A stretch of DNA of 50,293 nucleotides from IMG/VR virus record IMGVR_UViG_3300047409_000283, positions 1-50,293 of that record. One strand, written 5' to 3'. Of this stretch, positions 17,568 to 27,423 are shown piece after piece. Position 1 is the first letter of the stretch, and each line of letters begins with the position of its first letter. This DNA is from a virus. The notes beneath the pieces were generated by a model, which had not been told where the DNA came from, searched no databases, and was given only the letters and a program-made list of their open reading frames with translations. A program made the translations under genes and the position numbers.

Positions 17568-18261
17568 TCTTTGGGATGATACGTTTCCGCCGGATACACA
17601 GCTTGCCAACCAACTGGGTCTGGACTTGCGTAACTTCCGTCTCGACGCACAACAGCGCATGGCTGCGATCAGTGGACTGGATGCAGCGAAGCCAGCGTTC
17701 GGTGCCGACACACAACCAGCGAACTGGAATGGTATTCTGTTCTTTGCGACGGACACTGGGAAGATCTATCAGTTTGCCAATCCGGTGTGGGTGGATGTCA
17801 CTGGAAGTTTCCAGATCAGTGGTACACGAAAAGTGTATCAAAATGCTACCTTAATCAATCATCTAGGTACTACTACACTTGATACGATTTATAATTTCGC
17901 GTTTACTCCTCTAGGAGCAGGTCAGTCATTGAGGGTCAAGTTTGCTTTTCGTGTTAATGGTCAGTCTGCACCGAGTAGTGAAGTTCAACTGTTTATGAAT
18001 GGTACCGCGTTGAATTTGGCTATTGAAAGTTGGGGGTCTCCACAACTAAATACAACAATTCAGATAGAGGTTTTAGTGTGTGCAAGCACTCCTACAACGG
18101 CAATGATGTTGTTAAAGATGGATTTCCAAACCGGGCCTCCAATTATAGTGGTAAGTTCAGCACCAAACGGTGGAGGTTATCCGAATTTCACAGTGAAATG
18201 TAAGAGTGGTACTAATACTGATGCACAGGGGTTTGGCCCGATTCTAGCAGAGGTCGTCTAA
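17554..18261 (+). CDS. Putative virion protein with AT-richer C-terminal domain
   Basis: A 235-residue protein whose ATG follows GGAGG and lies within the last 14 nt of the ATP-grasp gene. The N-terminal part (DTQPANWNGILFFATDTGKIYQ, here spanning residues of about 52-73) resembles the short beta-module of minor tail or fibre proteins. From about 17830 to 18240 the DNA is visibly AT-richer with different codon preferences than its neighbours, and encodes a beta-sandwich-like domain. That pattern suggests replacement of a receptor-binding or decoration domain. It precedes the stabilisation-protein gene, joined by TAATG. Confidence 0.7.
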   Translation: MPFTNLWDDTFPPDTQLANQLGLDLRNFRLDAQQRMAAISGLDAAKPAFGADTQPANWNGILFFATDTGKIYQFANPVWVDVTGSFQISGTRKVYQNATLINHLGTTTLDTIYNFAFTPLGAGQSLRVKFAFRVNGQSAPSSEVQLFMNGTALNLAIESWGSPQLNTTIQIEVLVCASTPTTAMMLLKMDFQTGPPIIVVSSAPNGGGYPNFTVKCKSGTNTDAQGFGPILAEVV

Positions 18262-19793
18262 TGGCTGGTGTACAACCACAGCAACAGCGACAGGAAGAAC
18301 CGAATGACTTCGTGTTAACGGGGCCGTTCGGCGGCATCCAGAGCGAGGCTCCATTAGAACGCATCGAGCGTTTGGGCTTCGCTGATGCTGAGAACATTAT
18401 CTTCCGTAAGGGGGCGGCGTTCGCGCGACCTAAGTTGTACACGGGACTGGCCTCGCTCACTGGAGGCGGAGCAGTCGTTGGTGTTGCTGACTTCTTTGAC
18501 AAAGTGCAAGCACGACATCAAGTGGTGATGACACCCACGTCGTTGTTTGTGTGGAACCCCGGCACCAGTGCGTTCGACCAAATCACGGGCGTAATGACGG
18601 GTGGCCCCAATCAGTTGTTCACCAGCGCAGTGGTGGACTACAAACTGTGCTTCTGTCAAGGACAAGACAAAGTTCAGGTGTGGGACGGTATTACGGGTAC
18701 GTTTGGCCCGGTGTCAGCGAACGCTGTACCAGCCAAGTATTTGTTTGAATTGGCGTTCCACCTTATCGCGGCCAACACAATTGAGGCGGGGCCGACTGTC
18801 GCGCCACAGCGCGTGCGATGGACTGGCGCAGGTGACCCAACGGATTGGACTTCATTTGACTCAGGTCAGATCGATTTGTTGAACGATCTCGGCCCGATCA
18901 CCGGCGGCGTGAAGCTGTTCCAGTCTGGTTATGTGTTTCAGTATTGGGGTATCACGCAGATGATACCAACTGGTAATGGACTGGCACCGTTTCAGTTCAT
19001 CCCGTTGGGGAGCAAAGCTAAAGGTAATGTAATACCAGCGTCGCTCGCGTCGTTTGGAGAGGACATCTGTTGCTATGTGGGGAAGAACAACGTTTACCAG
19101 TTTGATGGCAACTACTCCACCCCAATCGGAGATCGTCCCATCGACGGGTCGCGTTATCGCAGCGGTGCTCGTAAGCGCATCTTGGCGGACTTGCAGTTCG
19201 CTAACTTCGATGAGGTGTTTGGGTTCCTGAGCACCAGTATCAACGGCCAGGATTATTTTGCGTACTGGCTGTTCATACCATCGCTCAACGAAGCGTGGGT
19301 GTACCACTTCGATGAAGGTAACTGGACACGTGAAACATTTGGTGCAAACACGCCGTCGATCGCTGGTAACTTCTTCAAGAACCAGATACCGCGTATCATG
19401 GATTTGATCGGGACGATTGCACAGCAGCAGTGGTCACCAGCGTCGCTGAACGCTGGGTCGCCGTTCGACGACATGCTAGTGGGACTGACATCAGGTATCC
19501 CAGGTTATATCGACATGACTGGATCATCTGAGCTACCGTGGTCGATCACATCGGGTGCCAATGTGATAGGCGACACACGGCACTGGAAAACAGTTAAAGC
19601 TGTGCGACTCGTTTTGGAAGACGTCGCACCCAACTTTACGTGTTTGCTGAAATTGACGAGTAACACTGGCTACAGTCAGACACAGCAAGTCGGCCCCATC
19701 GGAACCGGAAGTGGACTGCCGTTGATTGTTGTTGTGCCGTTTCAGCCAGCGGTTACTGGTTATCAGATCACGTGGAAATTGTTCTCGGCTTGA
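18261..19793 (+). CDS. Phage stabilisation / tail tubular-type protein (beta-propeller-like)
   Basis: A 510-residue beta-rich protein. Repeating blades such as VVMTPTSLFVWNP, YKLCFCQGQDKVQVWDG, GYVFQYWGITQMIPT, DICCYVGKNNVYQFDG and EAWVYHFDEGNWTRET have the Trp-Asp-Gly/Trp-Asn pattern of P22 gp10-like DNA stabilisation proteins and podovirus tail tubular protein B. Such proteins plug or extend the head-to-tail connector. Its placement near the adaptor gene (21003) and internal proteins supports a short-tail connector. No long-tail genes are seen. Confidence 0.8.
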   Translation: MAGVQPQQQRQEEPNDFVLTGPFGGIQSEAPLERIERLGFADAENIIFRKGAAFARPKLYTGLASLTGGGAVVGVADFFDKVQARHQVVMTPTSLFVWNPGTSAFDQITGVMTGGPNQLFTSAVVDYKLCFCQGQDKVQVWDGITGTFGPVSANAVPAKYLFELAFHLIAANTIEAGPTVAPQRVRWTGAGDPTDWTSFDSGQIDLLNDLGPITGGVKLFQSGYVFQYWGITQMIPTGNGLAPFQFIPLGSKAKGNVIPASLASFGEDICCYVGKNNVYQFDGNYSTPIGDRPIDGSRYRSGARKRILADLQFANFDEVFGFLSTSINGQDYFAYWLFIPSLNEAWVYHFDEGNWTRETFGANTPSIAGNFFKNQIPRIMDLIGTIAQQQWSPASLNAGSPFDDMLVGLTSGIPGYIDMTGSSELPWSITSGANVIGDTRHWKTVKAVRLVLEDVAPNFTCLLKLTSNTGYSQTQQVGPIGTGSGLPLIVVVPFQPAVTGYQITWKLFSA

Positions 19794-19800
19794 GATTAAC

Positions 19801-20628
19801 ATGGAAGATATACTCGACTGGATGTTAATGAGTTATCCGCTGCGGACGCAGAAACACCTCGCTGGGGTGTCACTGTATGGGGCCAGTTGGCTTGATGCTG
19901 ATGGAGTAAAGATCTGGATGATTAAGAACGTGTCGGGTCATCCACCGGATATCTATACCTATGACACTAACTTCGTTCGTTTCTATCTTACAGAGAACGG
20001 CGACGAGCACGCGTTTAACAACGCTAATGCGTACAAGCGACAAATCGTACCATTTCCGTGGGCACCGCGTTTGTATGATCCGACTCTGTCGCCAGTACGA
20101 ATCGACACGCCGGGGCTGAATCAATTAGTCAGAACACTGGCGTGTGAAACTGACGGCGAGCCAATTATCAATCTGGGGCCGGTTACGACCATTACGTCGG
20201 GACCAACGACAATTGCGTTCGGTGGCGATGTTGGTACTCGACTCACTATCATAGTTAGTTACTACTACGGTAGCGGAGCACGAGAACAGTTCTTCTATGT
20301 GAAGGGTCTAGGTCTGGTACAATGGCAGCTTGCACATCTGGTGTCGGGAGCCCCGATCACCGGAGTGTACGTTGTGGATCAAACGTCGTTGATGAACATG
20401 ATTGTCGACGGTGGTTGCCCGACACCGATTTTTCCATGTTACCTGTCAATTCCAGGAGCAGGTTTCACTGGGACGTGGATTGGTGGGGTTCCGGGTGCAG
20501 GTGGTAATGTTCAGAATTACGGTACGATCGTGTCACCGCCTGTCGATCCAGATGCTCCGATGCTGGCTTTGTCAGAAATTAGTTTGATACTTGATGTGGG
20601 TGGTGATGTACGTCCAGGTGACGCGTAA
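19801..20628 (+). CDS. Virion-associated hypothetical protein
   Basis: I chose ATG 19801; the longer frame starting at 19726 lies inside the previous gene. The 275-residue product has an N-terminal alpha/beta part (MEDILDWMLMSYPLRT) and a C-terminal beta-rich part with aromatic residues (SYYYGSGAREQFFYVKGLG). A Gly/Pro-rich stretch near the end looks flexible. It is coupled by TAATG to the next gene. Context suggests a connector or tail protein; I do not recognise the family. Confidence 0.7.
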   Translation: MEDILDWMLMSYPLRTQKHLAGVSLYGASWLDADGVKIWMIKNVSGHPPDIYTYDTNFVRFYLTENGDEHAFNNANAYKRQIVPFPWAPRLYDPTLSPVRIDTPGLNQLVRTLACETDGEPIINLGPVTTITSGPTTIAFGGDVGTRLTIIVSYYYGSGAREQFFYVKGLGLVQWQLAHLVSGAPITGVYVVDQTSLMNMIVDGGCPTPIFPCYLSIPGAGFTGTWIGGVPGAGGNVQNYGTIVSPPVDPDAPMLALSEISLILDVGGDVRPGDA

Positions 20629-20990
20629 TGCCACAGGCTCCAGCTACGCTACAACCGACGACTGAGAAAGAAACTAACACTGCCGGTTGGCGGATGTTGC
20701 GACGGTTGTGGGAACAACTTGCACGTGTTGTCAACGGACTGATCAGTTTCGGTGACGGCTTAAAGAGCGACAACATCGCTGGTGTCTGGAAAGCCGTCAC
20801 GACGCCGGCGGCGAACACTGACTTCACAGTGACACACAATTTACAACATGTCTGTGTTGGGTATTTGGTAATGACAAAGTCAGCAGCCTGCGATGTGTAC
20901 ACGTCACCAACAGCTAACGCTGACCCAACGCACACGATCATCTTACGTGCTACTGTGAATGCTGTCAACTTAACATTGTTCTTGATCTAG
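20628..20990 (+). CDS. Small virion-module protein
   Basis: A 120-residue protein with a helical N-terminal half (GWRMLRRLWEQLARVVNGLI) and a beta-type C-terminal half (FTVTHNLQHVCVGYLVMTKS, then HTIILRATVNAVNLTLFLI). This C-terminal pattern is seen in small phage proteins placed next to tail adaptors. No named family is assigned. It starts on a TAATG overlap and is followed directly by the adaptor gene. Confidence 0.68.
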   Translation: MPQAPATLQPTTEKETNTAGWRMLRRLWEQLARVVNGLISFGDGLKSDNIAGVWKAVTTPAANTDFTVTHNLQHVCVGYLVMTKSAACDVYTSPTANADPTHTIILRATVNAVNLTLFLI

Positions 20991-21002
20991 GGAGTGTGGC
21001 CT

Positions 21003-21746
21003 GTGGTAATGAAAACATCGTTCCTGATTAGTGATCTCGTTAACGAGGTCATCCTGCGTGTTGAGAATCGCATTACGGACACCGAGCGCGCGGCTATCTG
21101 GTTGCGTGACGCGTTGCTTGAGATCAGCGGCAATCCAGACTATCGTGATGACTTCGACCAGTTGGAAGTGCTTGGGCCGTTGTTCAATTTGACGGCTGGT
21201 GTACAGGAATTTCCGTTCAGTGGCTTGGTGCCGCCACAGGCGTTGCCTTTACAGTCGGGATATAACATGTCCACATTGGATATCTTCTTGTGGACTGATT
21301 ATCCGTTGAACACACTACGTCGAAAGCTCAACCCAACTAACTATCAAGACGCTGACAAGTTTCAACAAGCCGTGTCCATTCCGACGGAGTGGTATCGTTT
21401 TGCGGACACAGTGGGATTCAACCCTCGTCCTAATCAACCATATCAAGTGCAAGCTCGCATCATGCAGGAGCATCCCATTGATGATGACAACTTGCCGACA
21501 ACTCAGATCCTGTTGCCTCGTGAATGGAACGAAGTGCTTATCTATGCCGCTGTGATGCGAGCGTATACCGAGCTACTTGAGTACGAGAAGGCACAGCAGA
21601 TTCGAGTGTTCCTGCAAGGTGACCCGAAGTTCCCTGGTAAGTCCGGTCTCGTGGAAGCTATTAAGAAACGTCGCAAGCGTGAAGCATGGCGTCAAGAGCA
21701 GCCGCTTCGTCCTGTAATCAGAGGTTACAGTTGGGGCTCGTCATAA
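21003..21746 (+). CDS. Head-to-tail adaptor (connector) protein
   Basis: Starts considered are GTG 20994, GTG 21003 and ATG 21009; GTG 21003 has GGAG 8 nt upstream and is preferred. The 247-residue product begins with the helical ISDLVNEVILRVENRITDTERAAIWLRDALLEISGN, here cited as residues of about 8-43, and contains LPREWNEVLIYAAVMRAYTE near residue 180. This layout of helical bundle plus small beta insertion matches P22 gp4/T7 gp11-like adaptors that bind the portal ring. It ends with a basic helix and Trp-rich tail. The call rests on pattern and position. Confidence 0.75.
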   Translation: MVMKTSFLISDLVNEVILRVENRITDTERAAIWLRDALLEISGNPDYRDDFDQLEVLGPLFNLTAGVQEFPFSGLVPPQALPLQSGYNMSTLDIFLWTDYPLNTLRRKLNPTNYQDADKFQQAVSIPTEWYRFADTVGFNPRPNQPYQVQARIMQEHPIDDDNLPTTQILLPREWNEVLIYAAVMRAYTELLEYEKAQQIRVFLQGDPKFPGKSGLVEAIKKRRKREAWRQEQPLRPVIRGYSWGSS

Positions 21747-21760
21747 ACTAGGAGGATATT

Positions 21761-22861
21761 ATGGATGCATCACCGATGCCGATTTTTCGACCTGCTGGCG
21801 GTAGCGGCAGTGATATTTTTCGTCCTCCGTCGTCCAATCAGTATTTTCCGATGATGCCGTCGATGTCGAGTCCCAGCTCACCGAACACCGGAATGGGCGG
21901 CGGTGGGATGCCCGGAACGCCGGGCGGTAGCGGTGGAACTGGTTTTGACATGAGCCAATTCAACTGGAGTGGATTCAACCCTGCTGCTCAGTCTGGTAAC
22001 TTCTTTAATAAGGGGTCAGGTGTCGCGAGTGAACCAACGCAGTATCCACATCTGTCACAGAACTGGGCTGAGTACCTGAAGTCTCAAATGGGGCAGGGAA
22101 CACCTGCTAACCCATTGTTACAACAGTTGATGCAATTCTTCAGCGGCGGACAGAGCAATATGCCTGGCGCTAACACGTTGTCAACGATTGCAAATCAAGG
22201 CATCTCAGCATTACCTGAGTGGCAATCGATGATTCAAGCGCAGCAACAAAACATCGGACAGAATCAAGCTAATCTACGTGAGCAGTTCGCTGGGATGGGT
22301 GATCTGGCTGGGTCACCGTTTGGTACGGCGATGTCAAACTTTGCGCAGCAAACCACGTTGGACGAGAACTCGTTGCTCGCGCAGTTACAGCAACAGAACA
22401 TTTTGCAGGGCCAGATTCCAGTTGCCGAGAATTTGATGGGCGGCGCGAATCAGATGGGTATGTTTGGTCAGTCGTTGCTACCGCAGAACAACCCGTTGAA
22501 TCAGTTCATGGAGCAGATGGCGACCACGTATGGGCCGATGTACCAGACTAAGAAAGGAGGCGGTATCTTGGGTGGTTTGATGCCAAGTATTATGGGTGCC
22601 GCTGGTGGTGGAATCGCAGCGGGTGCAGGTGGAGGTGGAGCCAGTGAGATCATCATGGCGATGCTTGCCGGGATGTGCCACGTAGCAGCGTCGTTCTGGG
22701 GCTGGGACGATCCACGTACTAAGAAAGTCCAGTGGTATATGATTACACAAGCTGATCCTAAACTAGCAATGTTCTACCTGCGTAACGGCTGGTGGATTGC
22801 CAAAACGGATCTACGATGGAAATTCAAACCACTATTCGATAGCATCCTGGGGGTGGCGTAA
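21761..22861 (+). CDS. Putative internal virion (ejection) protein
   Basis: A 366-residue protein with a strong AGGAGG ribosome-binding site. The first 100 residues are Gly/Ser/Pro/Met-rich and disordered; residues of about 110-250 are Gln/Asn/Leu-rich helices (IQAQQQNIGQNQANLREQF); residues of about 265-300 are a Gly/Ala-rich hydrophobic stretch that could insert in membranes. The C-terminus (CHVAASFWGWDDPRTKK, then FYLRNGWWIAK) is a compact domain. Podovirus ejection proteins have this mixture of helices and hydrophobic segment and lie after the adaptor genes. It is joined by TAATG to the next gene. Confidence 0.7.
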   Translation: MDASPMPIFRPAGGSGSDIFRPPSSNQYFPMMPSMSSPSSPNTGMGGGGMPGTPGGSGGTGFDMSQFNWSGFNPAAQSGNFFNKGSGVASEPTQYPHLSQNWAEYLKSQMGQGTPANPLLQQLMQFFSGGQSNMPGANTLSTIANQGISALPEWQSMIQAQQQNIGQNQANLREQFAGMGDLAGSPFGTAMSNFAQQTTLDENSLLAQLQQQNILQGQIPVAENLMGGANQMGMFGQSLLPQNNPLNQFMEQMATTYGPMYQTKKGGGILGGLMPSIMGAAGGGIAAGAGGGGASEIIMAMLAGMCHVAASFWGWDDPRTKKVQWYMITQADPKLAMFYLRNGWWIAKTDLRWKFKPLFDSILGVA

Positions 22862-24132
22862 TGGGAATGTCACAATTGTTACCGATGTTGTTGCAGAAAA
22901 TCATGTCGGCCAATAAAGGCCCAATGTCTGAGCAGCCGCCCGGAATGACAACACCGTTCGGGATGCCGGGCGGCGGTGGCGGAAGCACGATGCCGTCGGT
23001 GTCACCTCAAATTCAGCAAATGCAACAGCAGATGCAGAACCAAGCACAGATATTCGGTCAGCAACCTAACGCTACCGCTGCGTCACAACAAGGCCCGTTG
23101 CAGGGGCCACGTAATGTCCGTCCCGGTGAAGTGGGTCAGACTGAATGGTCGACGCGTAGTGGTAAAAACATGGCTATCACTGAAGCGTCAGTGGAGTCGT
23201 TCCGCAATGCGTTTCAAGTCGGTGAACAGAAGAACTGGAATCGCAGTGCAGCACAGGCCGAACAATTGTGGCAGAGCTATCGTTCATTGAATCAAGCACT
23301 GGAGGAAACACAAGATCCCAAGGCAAAGGAAGCCATCAAGAAGCAACTTGACGCTATGATGGAAGATCCAAAAACACAAAAGATCATGAAGAAGGCGCAC
23401 CAAGATCCGACCAGTGCTTACGGTGTCGGTCTACAACGTGCGATGCAACAGTCCAAACAGGAGGCAAAGGAGCAAGCTGCACTCGAGGAGGTTTACAGCA
23501 AGATTCAGTTGCAGCAGCAACAAGCTCAGGCCGAGAAACAACGCGCTGCTCAGGAAGCCTCGACAGCCCACTTGCGTGACGTACAAGCTGCACAGTCGGG
23601 ACAGATCACGCCGAAGGTCGGAGCGGAGCTACAGAACAAAAAAGACATTGTCCAGATGCAGGTAGATCAACAAAAAGACCACTGGGCGAAGTGGGCTCAG
23701 GCTGAATCGGATCGCACCAAAGCCATGATTCAGATGAACAACGCTCGGATTAAAGCGATGAAGGACACTAAAGGTCAGGATAAGGCCATCAAATACTTCC
23801 AGACTCAGGCAACTGAGCTAGGTAAGCAACTCACTGATCTCGACAAACAGCAAAAAGACATTCAAGACAATATCACTAAAGTAGGAACATTTGGCGATTT
23901 GATTGGTCATCAAGGTGATGATCTGCGTGCTCGACTCCCCGCGTTGGCGCAACGACGTCAACAAATACAACAAGCTATTGACCAGTTGAATAACAAAATC
24001 GCTATCACAACGCAAGCTGGTGTCATTCAAATGCCTCCAGCTGACCCAGCACCGGGGGTGTCGCAACCGCCAAGTGGACAGATTACAGTGCCGAACGATA
24101 CGATCATCGTGAAACCTGAGGATATGCAATGA
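22861..24132 (+). CDS. Gln-rich coiled-coil internal virion protein
   Basis: A 423-residue protein. After a Pro/Gly-rich start it contains long coiled-coil helices with very high Gln, Ala and Lys content, at about residues 120-290 ([19 protein letters not shown]) and 300-380 ([35 protein letters not shown]). The end is Pro-rich. Composition and location between two other large late proteins suggest an internal core or ejection protein. It overlaps the next gene by ATGA. Confidence 0.7.
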   Translation: MGMSQLLPMLLQKIMSANKGPMSEQPPGMTTPFGMPGGGGGSTMPSVSPQIQQMQQQMQNQAQIFGQQPNATAASQQGPLQGPRNVRPGEVGQTEWSTRSGKNMAITEASVESFRNAFQVGEQKNWNRSAAQAEQLWQSYRSLNQALEETQDPKAKEAIKKQLDAMMEDPKTQKIMKKAHQDPTSAYGVGLQRAMQQSKQEAKEQAALEEVYSKIQLQQQQAQAEKQRAAQEASTAHLRDVQAAQSGQITPKVGAELQNKKDIVQMQVDQQKDHWAKWAQAESDRTKAMIQMNNARIKAMKDTKGQDKAIKYFQTQATELGKQLTDLDKQQKDIQDNITKVGTFGDLIGHQGDDLRARLPALAQRRQQIQQAIDQLNNKIAITTQAGVIQMPPADPAPGVSQPPSGQITVPNDTIIVKPEDMQ

Positions 24133-26711
24133 GCACCGCTCCGCAAGGCGTCGTCGTGATCGGGCCGGATCAGAAGAAGTATCAGTTTCCGGCGGGGACG
24201 ACGAAGGAGAAGGCTGTTGCTTATTTCAAGACCAAAGGTATTGGTGCACCTACATCTCCAAATCCTGTGACTCCAGGAAATATCGATTTGTATAATCGAC
24301 CACACGTCAAGAATCCTGATGGATCGACTAGCACTGTTCGATCAATTGGAATTGAAGTAGCTGGTAAACAAGTTGTTATTCCCACCGTGAGTCCAGATGG
24401 AAAAATTCTATCTAATAAAGATGCTATCGCGTTGTATCGTAAGACAGGTCAGCATCTTGGGATTTTCAAGACTCAAAAAGAAGCCGACCTTTTTGCTCAA
24501 AATCTTCACAATGAATACGCCGCGGGTAAATACGATAAAAAACCCGATGCTCCTCCGAACGAGTCAGTACGGGCGAAGTACGAACGAGAACACCCTGTCA
24601 CACTCAAACCTTATTCCGCCCCACCCGCGGAGAATCGCACTCTGAAGCACGCTGGACAGCAGGCTATTGAGGGTCTAAAAGAGGTGGGTCAGAGTGCCGC
24701 TGAACTCGGTAAGGACTTGGCTCACAATCCAAATTGGGTGTTTGGTAATGAGTCGGTCTTCCGACACGCGATAGCTGAGCCTGCGGTTAAAGAGAAACTC
24801 GAGATGGAGGCTGCGCTGAAGCTCCATCAATACGATCGCGCCGGAATACATGGCATCGCGAGTATCTTTCCGTTGGTTGGCCCGTGGGTTGGAGGGATGT
24901 ACGAGCAAGCTGTCACCGGCGATCCGATAGGTGCCGCTGCTAAAGGCGGAGCACAGGCTCTTGCAGTGGAAGCGACTGGTAAGGTTGTGAAGGGTGTTAA
25001 GGAGGCTGTCAAAGATCCCAAATTGATGGCACGTCAGTTGGAGGTCAAAGCATCGCACCCGGAGATCTCAGAGAAGGCACTGGACAAAACAGAGATGGCC
25101 GAGGCCGGTCGTGCGATGGCTGAGAGCAAGGTCATCGCTGGCAAACTGACACTACCGCGTAAACTAGACCAAATTATCAAGACCAAGAGCGGTCAGGTAG
25201 ATCAGATTGTAAAACAAGCCGACGCAGCAGGTAAAACGGCTGATGTCACACCTGCGTTGAACACCGCCGTTGACACAGCGAAACAGCGCGCGGCGGCCCT
25301 CGGTGACCGCAAAGCGTTAGACGCATTGGATCGTTGGAAGCTCCAGCAGTCTGCCGACCTTGATCCCAAGACAAAACAGTGGTCACCACGTAACATGACT
25401 AAGCGGATGCCTAGTCAACTGCTGCATGACTCACGTCTGTTGGAACATGATGCGGGATGGGAGGGTGGTCAGACACCTGAGTCGATCAAGAACGCCGCGA
25501 AGATGTACCGTAAAGCTATCAATGACCATTTGGATTCAACCGCGCCTGGCACCGCTCGGTTACGTAGCGACGTGTCTGCACTGATTAAGAACCGTGAAGG
25601 CGCACTGGAGATGGCCAAGAAAAGCTTCATGGGGTCATCGCCCACGTTTGTGTCGTACTTTAGGTCACCTGGGACGCTTGGCGCTTACGCATTGCTCAAA
25701 GGCTTAGGGTTCAGTTGGATCGGTGCTATCGCACCTGTGGTTGGGCTGAAAACGTTGTGGGACTCTACTCTATCACGTACCGCTCGTGCGGCGATCTTAC
25801 AGCGCGCCGGCGAGATCATTGACGGCACAAAGCCGTCCAGTGCAGCGCAGGGTGGTCAACCAGCTACGCCAACGGCACCGCCAGTTGCACCACAGACACC
25901 GCCCACCCCACCCAGTCCTACCCCAGCGCCAGCGGGAGCACCGCCCACGCAAGCGGGTCAGATGCAATTACCACCGGGTGCTCAACAGGCGTTGCAGACG
26001 TTCCAACAGGCGAAACAGTTAGCTGGGCCGACGGCTCCAATTGAGCAAGTTGTCGTTACAGCACAAAAAATTAAGGCTGTAAAGGCGTTACAAGCCGCCG
26101 TTGGGCCACAAGTGGCTCAAACCACGCCACAGGCCAACGTCGCGCCTAGCGGCCCACCAAACGCCGTTAACCCCTTACAGGGCAACAACTTAGGGGCGGC
26201 TGCCCCTGCGGTGGCCAAAATAGCCGAAGGCGTGAGCGGCGTTGGCCCCAAAGCCAAAGCACTGCTTGACCGTCTGGATGAGCTCACGCAACGTGTCCCC
26301 AAGAGCGGTAAAGATCGTCAGGATATCGCACGTGAAATCGACGACATAAAAAAGGCCGCTGCCACTGAAACCACTGACGCAGATCGTAAAGCGATCACGG
26401 AGCGTGTACAAGCACGTGAGCGTCAACAAAAACATCGTGCCAAAGCGCAGGCTGAGACACCTGGCGCGTCGAGCACCGCGGCCAAGGAACCTATCGCAGC
26501 GGGTGGTAATCCAGAGACTCAGACTATGTTGATTGACGCTGGTCTGAACAAGTTGTCTAAGCTAGGCGAGATCGGACGCAATGCAGCGAAGGCGTCAAAA
26601 CGCGAAGCTATCATGCACAAGTGGTCATTCGCAGAACACGCAGCGCAGATCACGGAGCAGATCGAGTTCCTGTCGTCACATCCGGAATTGACGACGGAAG
26701 ATGTAAAATAA
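24129..26711 (+). CDS. Large internal virion protein with inserted NIDLxNRP domain
   Basis: An 860-residue protein. Residues of about 50-138 form a domain beginning [17 protein letters not shown], continuing [14 protein letters not shown] and ending [17 protein letters not shown]; similar segments occur in virion-associated and lytic proteins of many podoviruses, next to transglycosylase or other large modules. The DNA for this domain (about 24240-24545) is AT-richer than the flanks. The middle contains a small hydrophobic segment near residues 525-560, and the last third is Pro/Ala/Gln-rich plus coiled coil. It is probably ejected with the genome. No enzymatic motif is certain. Confidence 0.75.
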   Translation: MSTAPQGVVVIGPDQKKYQFPAGTTKEKAVAYFKTKGIGAPTSPNPVTPGNIDLYNRPHVKNPDGSTSTVRSIGIEVAGKQVVIPTVSPDGKILSNKDAIALYRKTGQHLGIFKTQKEADLFAQNLHNEYAAGKYDKKPDAPPNESVRAKYEREHPVTLKPYSAPPAENRTLKHAGQQAIEGLKEVGQSAAELGKDLAHNPNWVFGNESVFRHAIAEPAVKEKLEMEAALKLHQYDRAGIHGIASIFPLVGPWVGGMYEQAVTGDPIGAAAKGGAQALAVEATGKVVKGVKEAVKDPKLMARQLEVKASHPEISEKALDKTEMAEAGRAMAESKVIAGKLTLPRKLDQIIKTKSGQVDQIVKQADAAGKTADVTPALNTAVDTAKQRAAALGDRKALDALDRWKLQQSADLDPKTKQWSPRNMTKRMPSQLLHDSRLLEHDAGWEGGQTPESIKNAAKMYRKAINDHLDSTAPGTARLRSDVSALIKNREGALEMAKKSFMGSSPTFVSYFRSPGTLGAYALLKGLGFSWIGAIAPVVGLKTLWDSTLSRTARAAILQRAGEIIDGTKPSSAAQGGQPATPTAPPVAPQTPPTPPSPTPAPAGAPPTQAGQMQLPPGAQQALQTFQQAKQLAGPTAPIEQVVVTAQKIKAVKALQAAVGPQVAQTTPQANVAPSGPPNAVNPLQGNNLGAAAPAVAKIAEGVSGVGPKAKALLDRLDELTQRVPKSGKDRQDIAREIDDIKKAAATETTDADRKAITERVQARERQQKHRAKAQAETPGASSTAAKEPIAAGGNPETQTMLIDAGLNKLSKLGEIGRNAAKASKREAIMHKWSFAEHAAQITEQIEFLSSHPELTTEDVK

Positions 26712-26741
26712 CACGAATACAATCCACGTGGAGGTCATAAC

Positions 26742-26972
26742 ATGGGAGCAGGTAGTTTGAACAACGCAGAAGTGAAATCAGTGTGCGATGGACTGGAGTG
26801 CAGTCCCAGCGCGAACAGCAAGCCCGCACCGTCGGGTGGCAAAGCGAAGCTGATCCGTCACGCGGCTTCACCCGCAGCATCGGGGTCGACGGGCGACTTT
26901 ACCATGTCACGTCAGAGTGGAAAGATACCTGGATACAAAACAGGTTTCGCTCGCGGTGCGCGGCAGGAATAG
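26742..26972 (+). CDS. Small protein at end of late arm
   Basis: A 76-residue Ser/Ala/Lys-rich protein with ribosome-binding site GTGGAGGT. It has two Cys (VCDGLECSP) and a basic C-terminus (KIPGYKTGFARGARQE). Its stop codon touches the dispersed dyad at 26972 and it is the last gene before the convergent terminator. It may be a small DNA-binding or virion protein; no family is recognised. Confidence 0.65.
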   Translation: MGAGSLNNAEVKSVCDGLECSPSANSKPAPSGGKAKLIRHAASPAASGSTGDFTMSRQSGKIPGYKTGFARGARQE

Positions 26973-26990
26973 TGTTGTGCAGTGCAACAC
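26972..26990. promoter_or_regulatory. Dispersed dyad copy 3 (GTGTTG-N7-CAACAC)
   Basis: An exact copy with spacer TGCAGTG, left flank ATA and right flank AAAAGGGG. It begins at the last base of the final late-arm stop codon and is followed at once by a separate terminator hairpin. The spacer contains TGCA, so an RNA stem is possible, but the same dyad elsewhere lacks this, favouring protein binding. Confidence 0.7.
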
Positions 26991-27020
26991 AAAAGGGGTG
27001 GCTCACGCCACCCTCTTTTT
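26991..27020. terminator. Bidirectional rho-independent terminator between convergent arms
   Basis: The stem GGGTGGC (26996-27002), loop TCAC and GCCACCC (27007-27013) are followed on the plus strand by TCTTTTT, and on the minus strand by CTTTT (complement of AAAAG at 26991-26995). The plus-arm genes end at 26972 and the minus-arm genes end at 27019, so one hairpin serves both. The minus-strand stop codon lies within the T-run. Confidence 0.85.
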
Positions 27021-27423
27021 ATGCGTAACTGCCGTCCAACGGCAGTGGGGTGTCTTGATCGATTTCTGCGTCTTCCGCAGCGATCTCCGCAACGATTTCT
27101 TCCTGTGCCAGCGCGATCCACGCGGGACGGTTTTTGAACTGCACGGCGATCCCGGACATCATGCCGTACAGAACACGTTTGCCCATCCATTCCTCAGTAC
27201 CGATACCAGTAGCGACCACCCGGCCGGTGGTCGGACGTACTAAGGACTTCTGTGGTGCCAGGATGATTTTCGAGGGTGCCTTCGGTGCGTCTTGTGCGAC
27301 GATCACCCGCCCCGGCGTTGGCTTCAAGAAGCACGCATCCGGAATAGCGTAGGCTTTCTGGTTGTCGCGCTCAACGCGCTCTAGGGTTTCAGCGATACCA
27401 CCGAATTCAGCTTTGTTGGTCAT
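27019..27423 (-). CDS. GroES-like co-chaperonin
   Basis: A 134-residue protein. After an N-terminal extension of about 35 residues the GroES (Cpn10) fold pattern appears in order: TPGRVIVAQ (beta-strand), APSKIILAPQ in place of the mobile loop, TTGRVVATGIG, MGKRVLYGMMSGIAVQF and the C-terminal strand IALAQEEIVAEIA. In GroES these are the PLxDRVLV, GxVxAVGxG, GDxVxFxxYxG and DILAV segments. It would cap a chaperonin, presumably the host GroEL, to fold phage proteins. Standard GroES is about 95 residues, so this one is extended at both ends. It is the last gene of the minus arm and overlaps mazG by 4 nt. Confidence 0.82.
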   Translation of the reverse strand: MTNKAEFGGIAETLERVERDNQKAYAIPDACFLKPTPGRVIVAQDAPKAPSKIILAPQKSLVRPTTGRVVATGIGTEEWMGKRVLYGMMSGIAVQFKNRPAWIALAQEEIVAEIAAEDAEIDQDTPLPLDGSYA

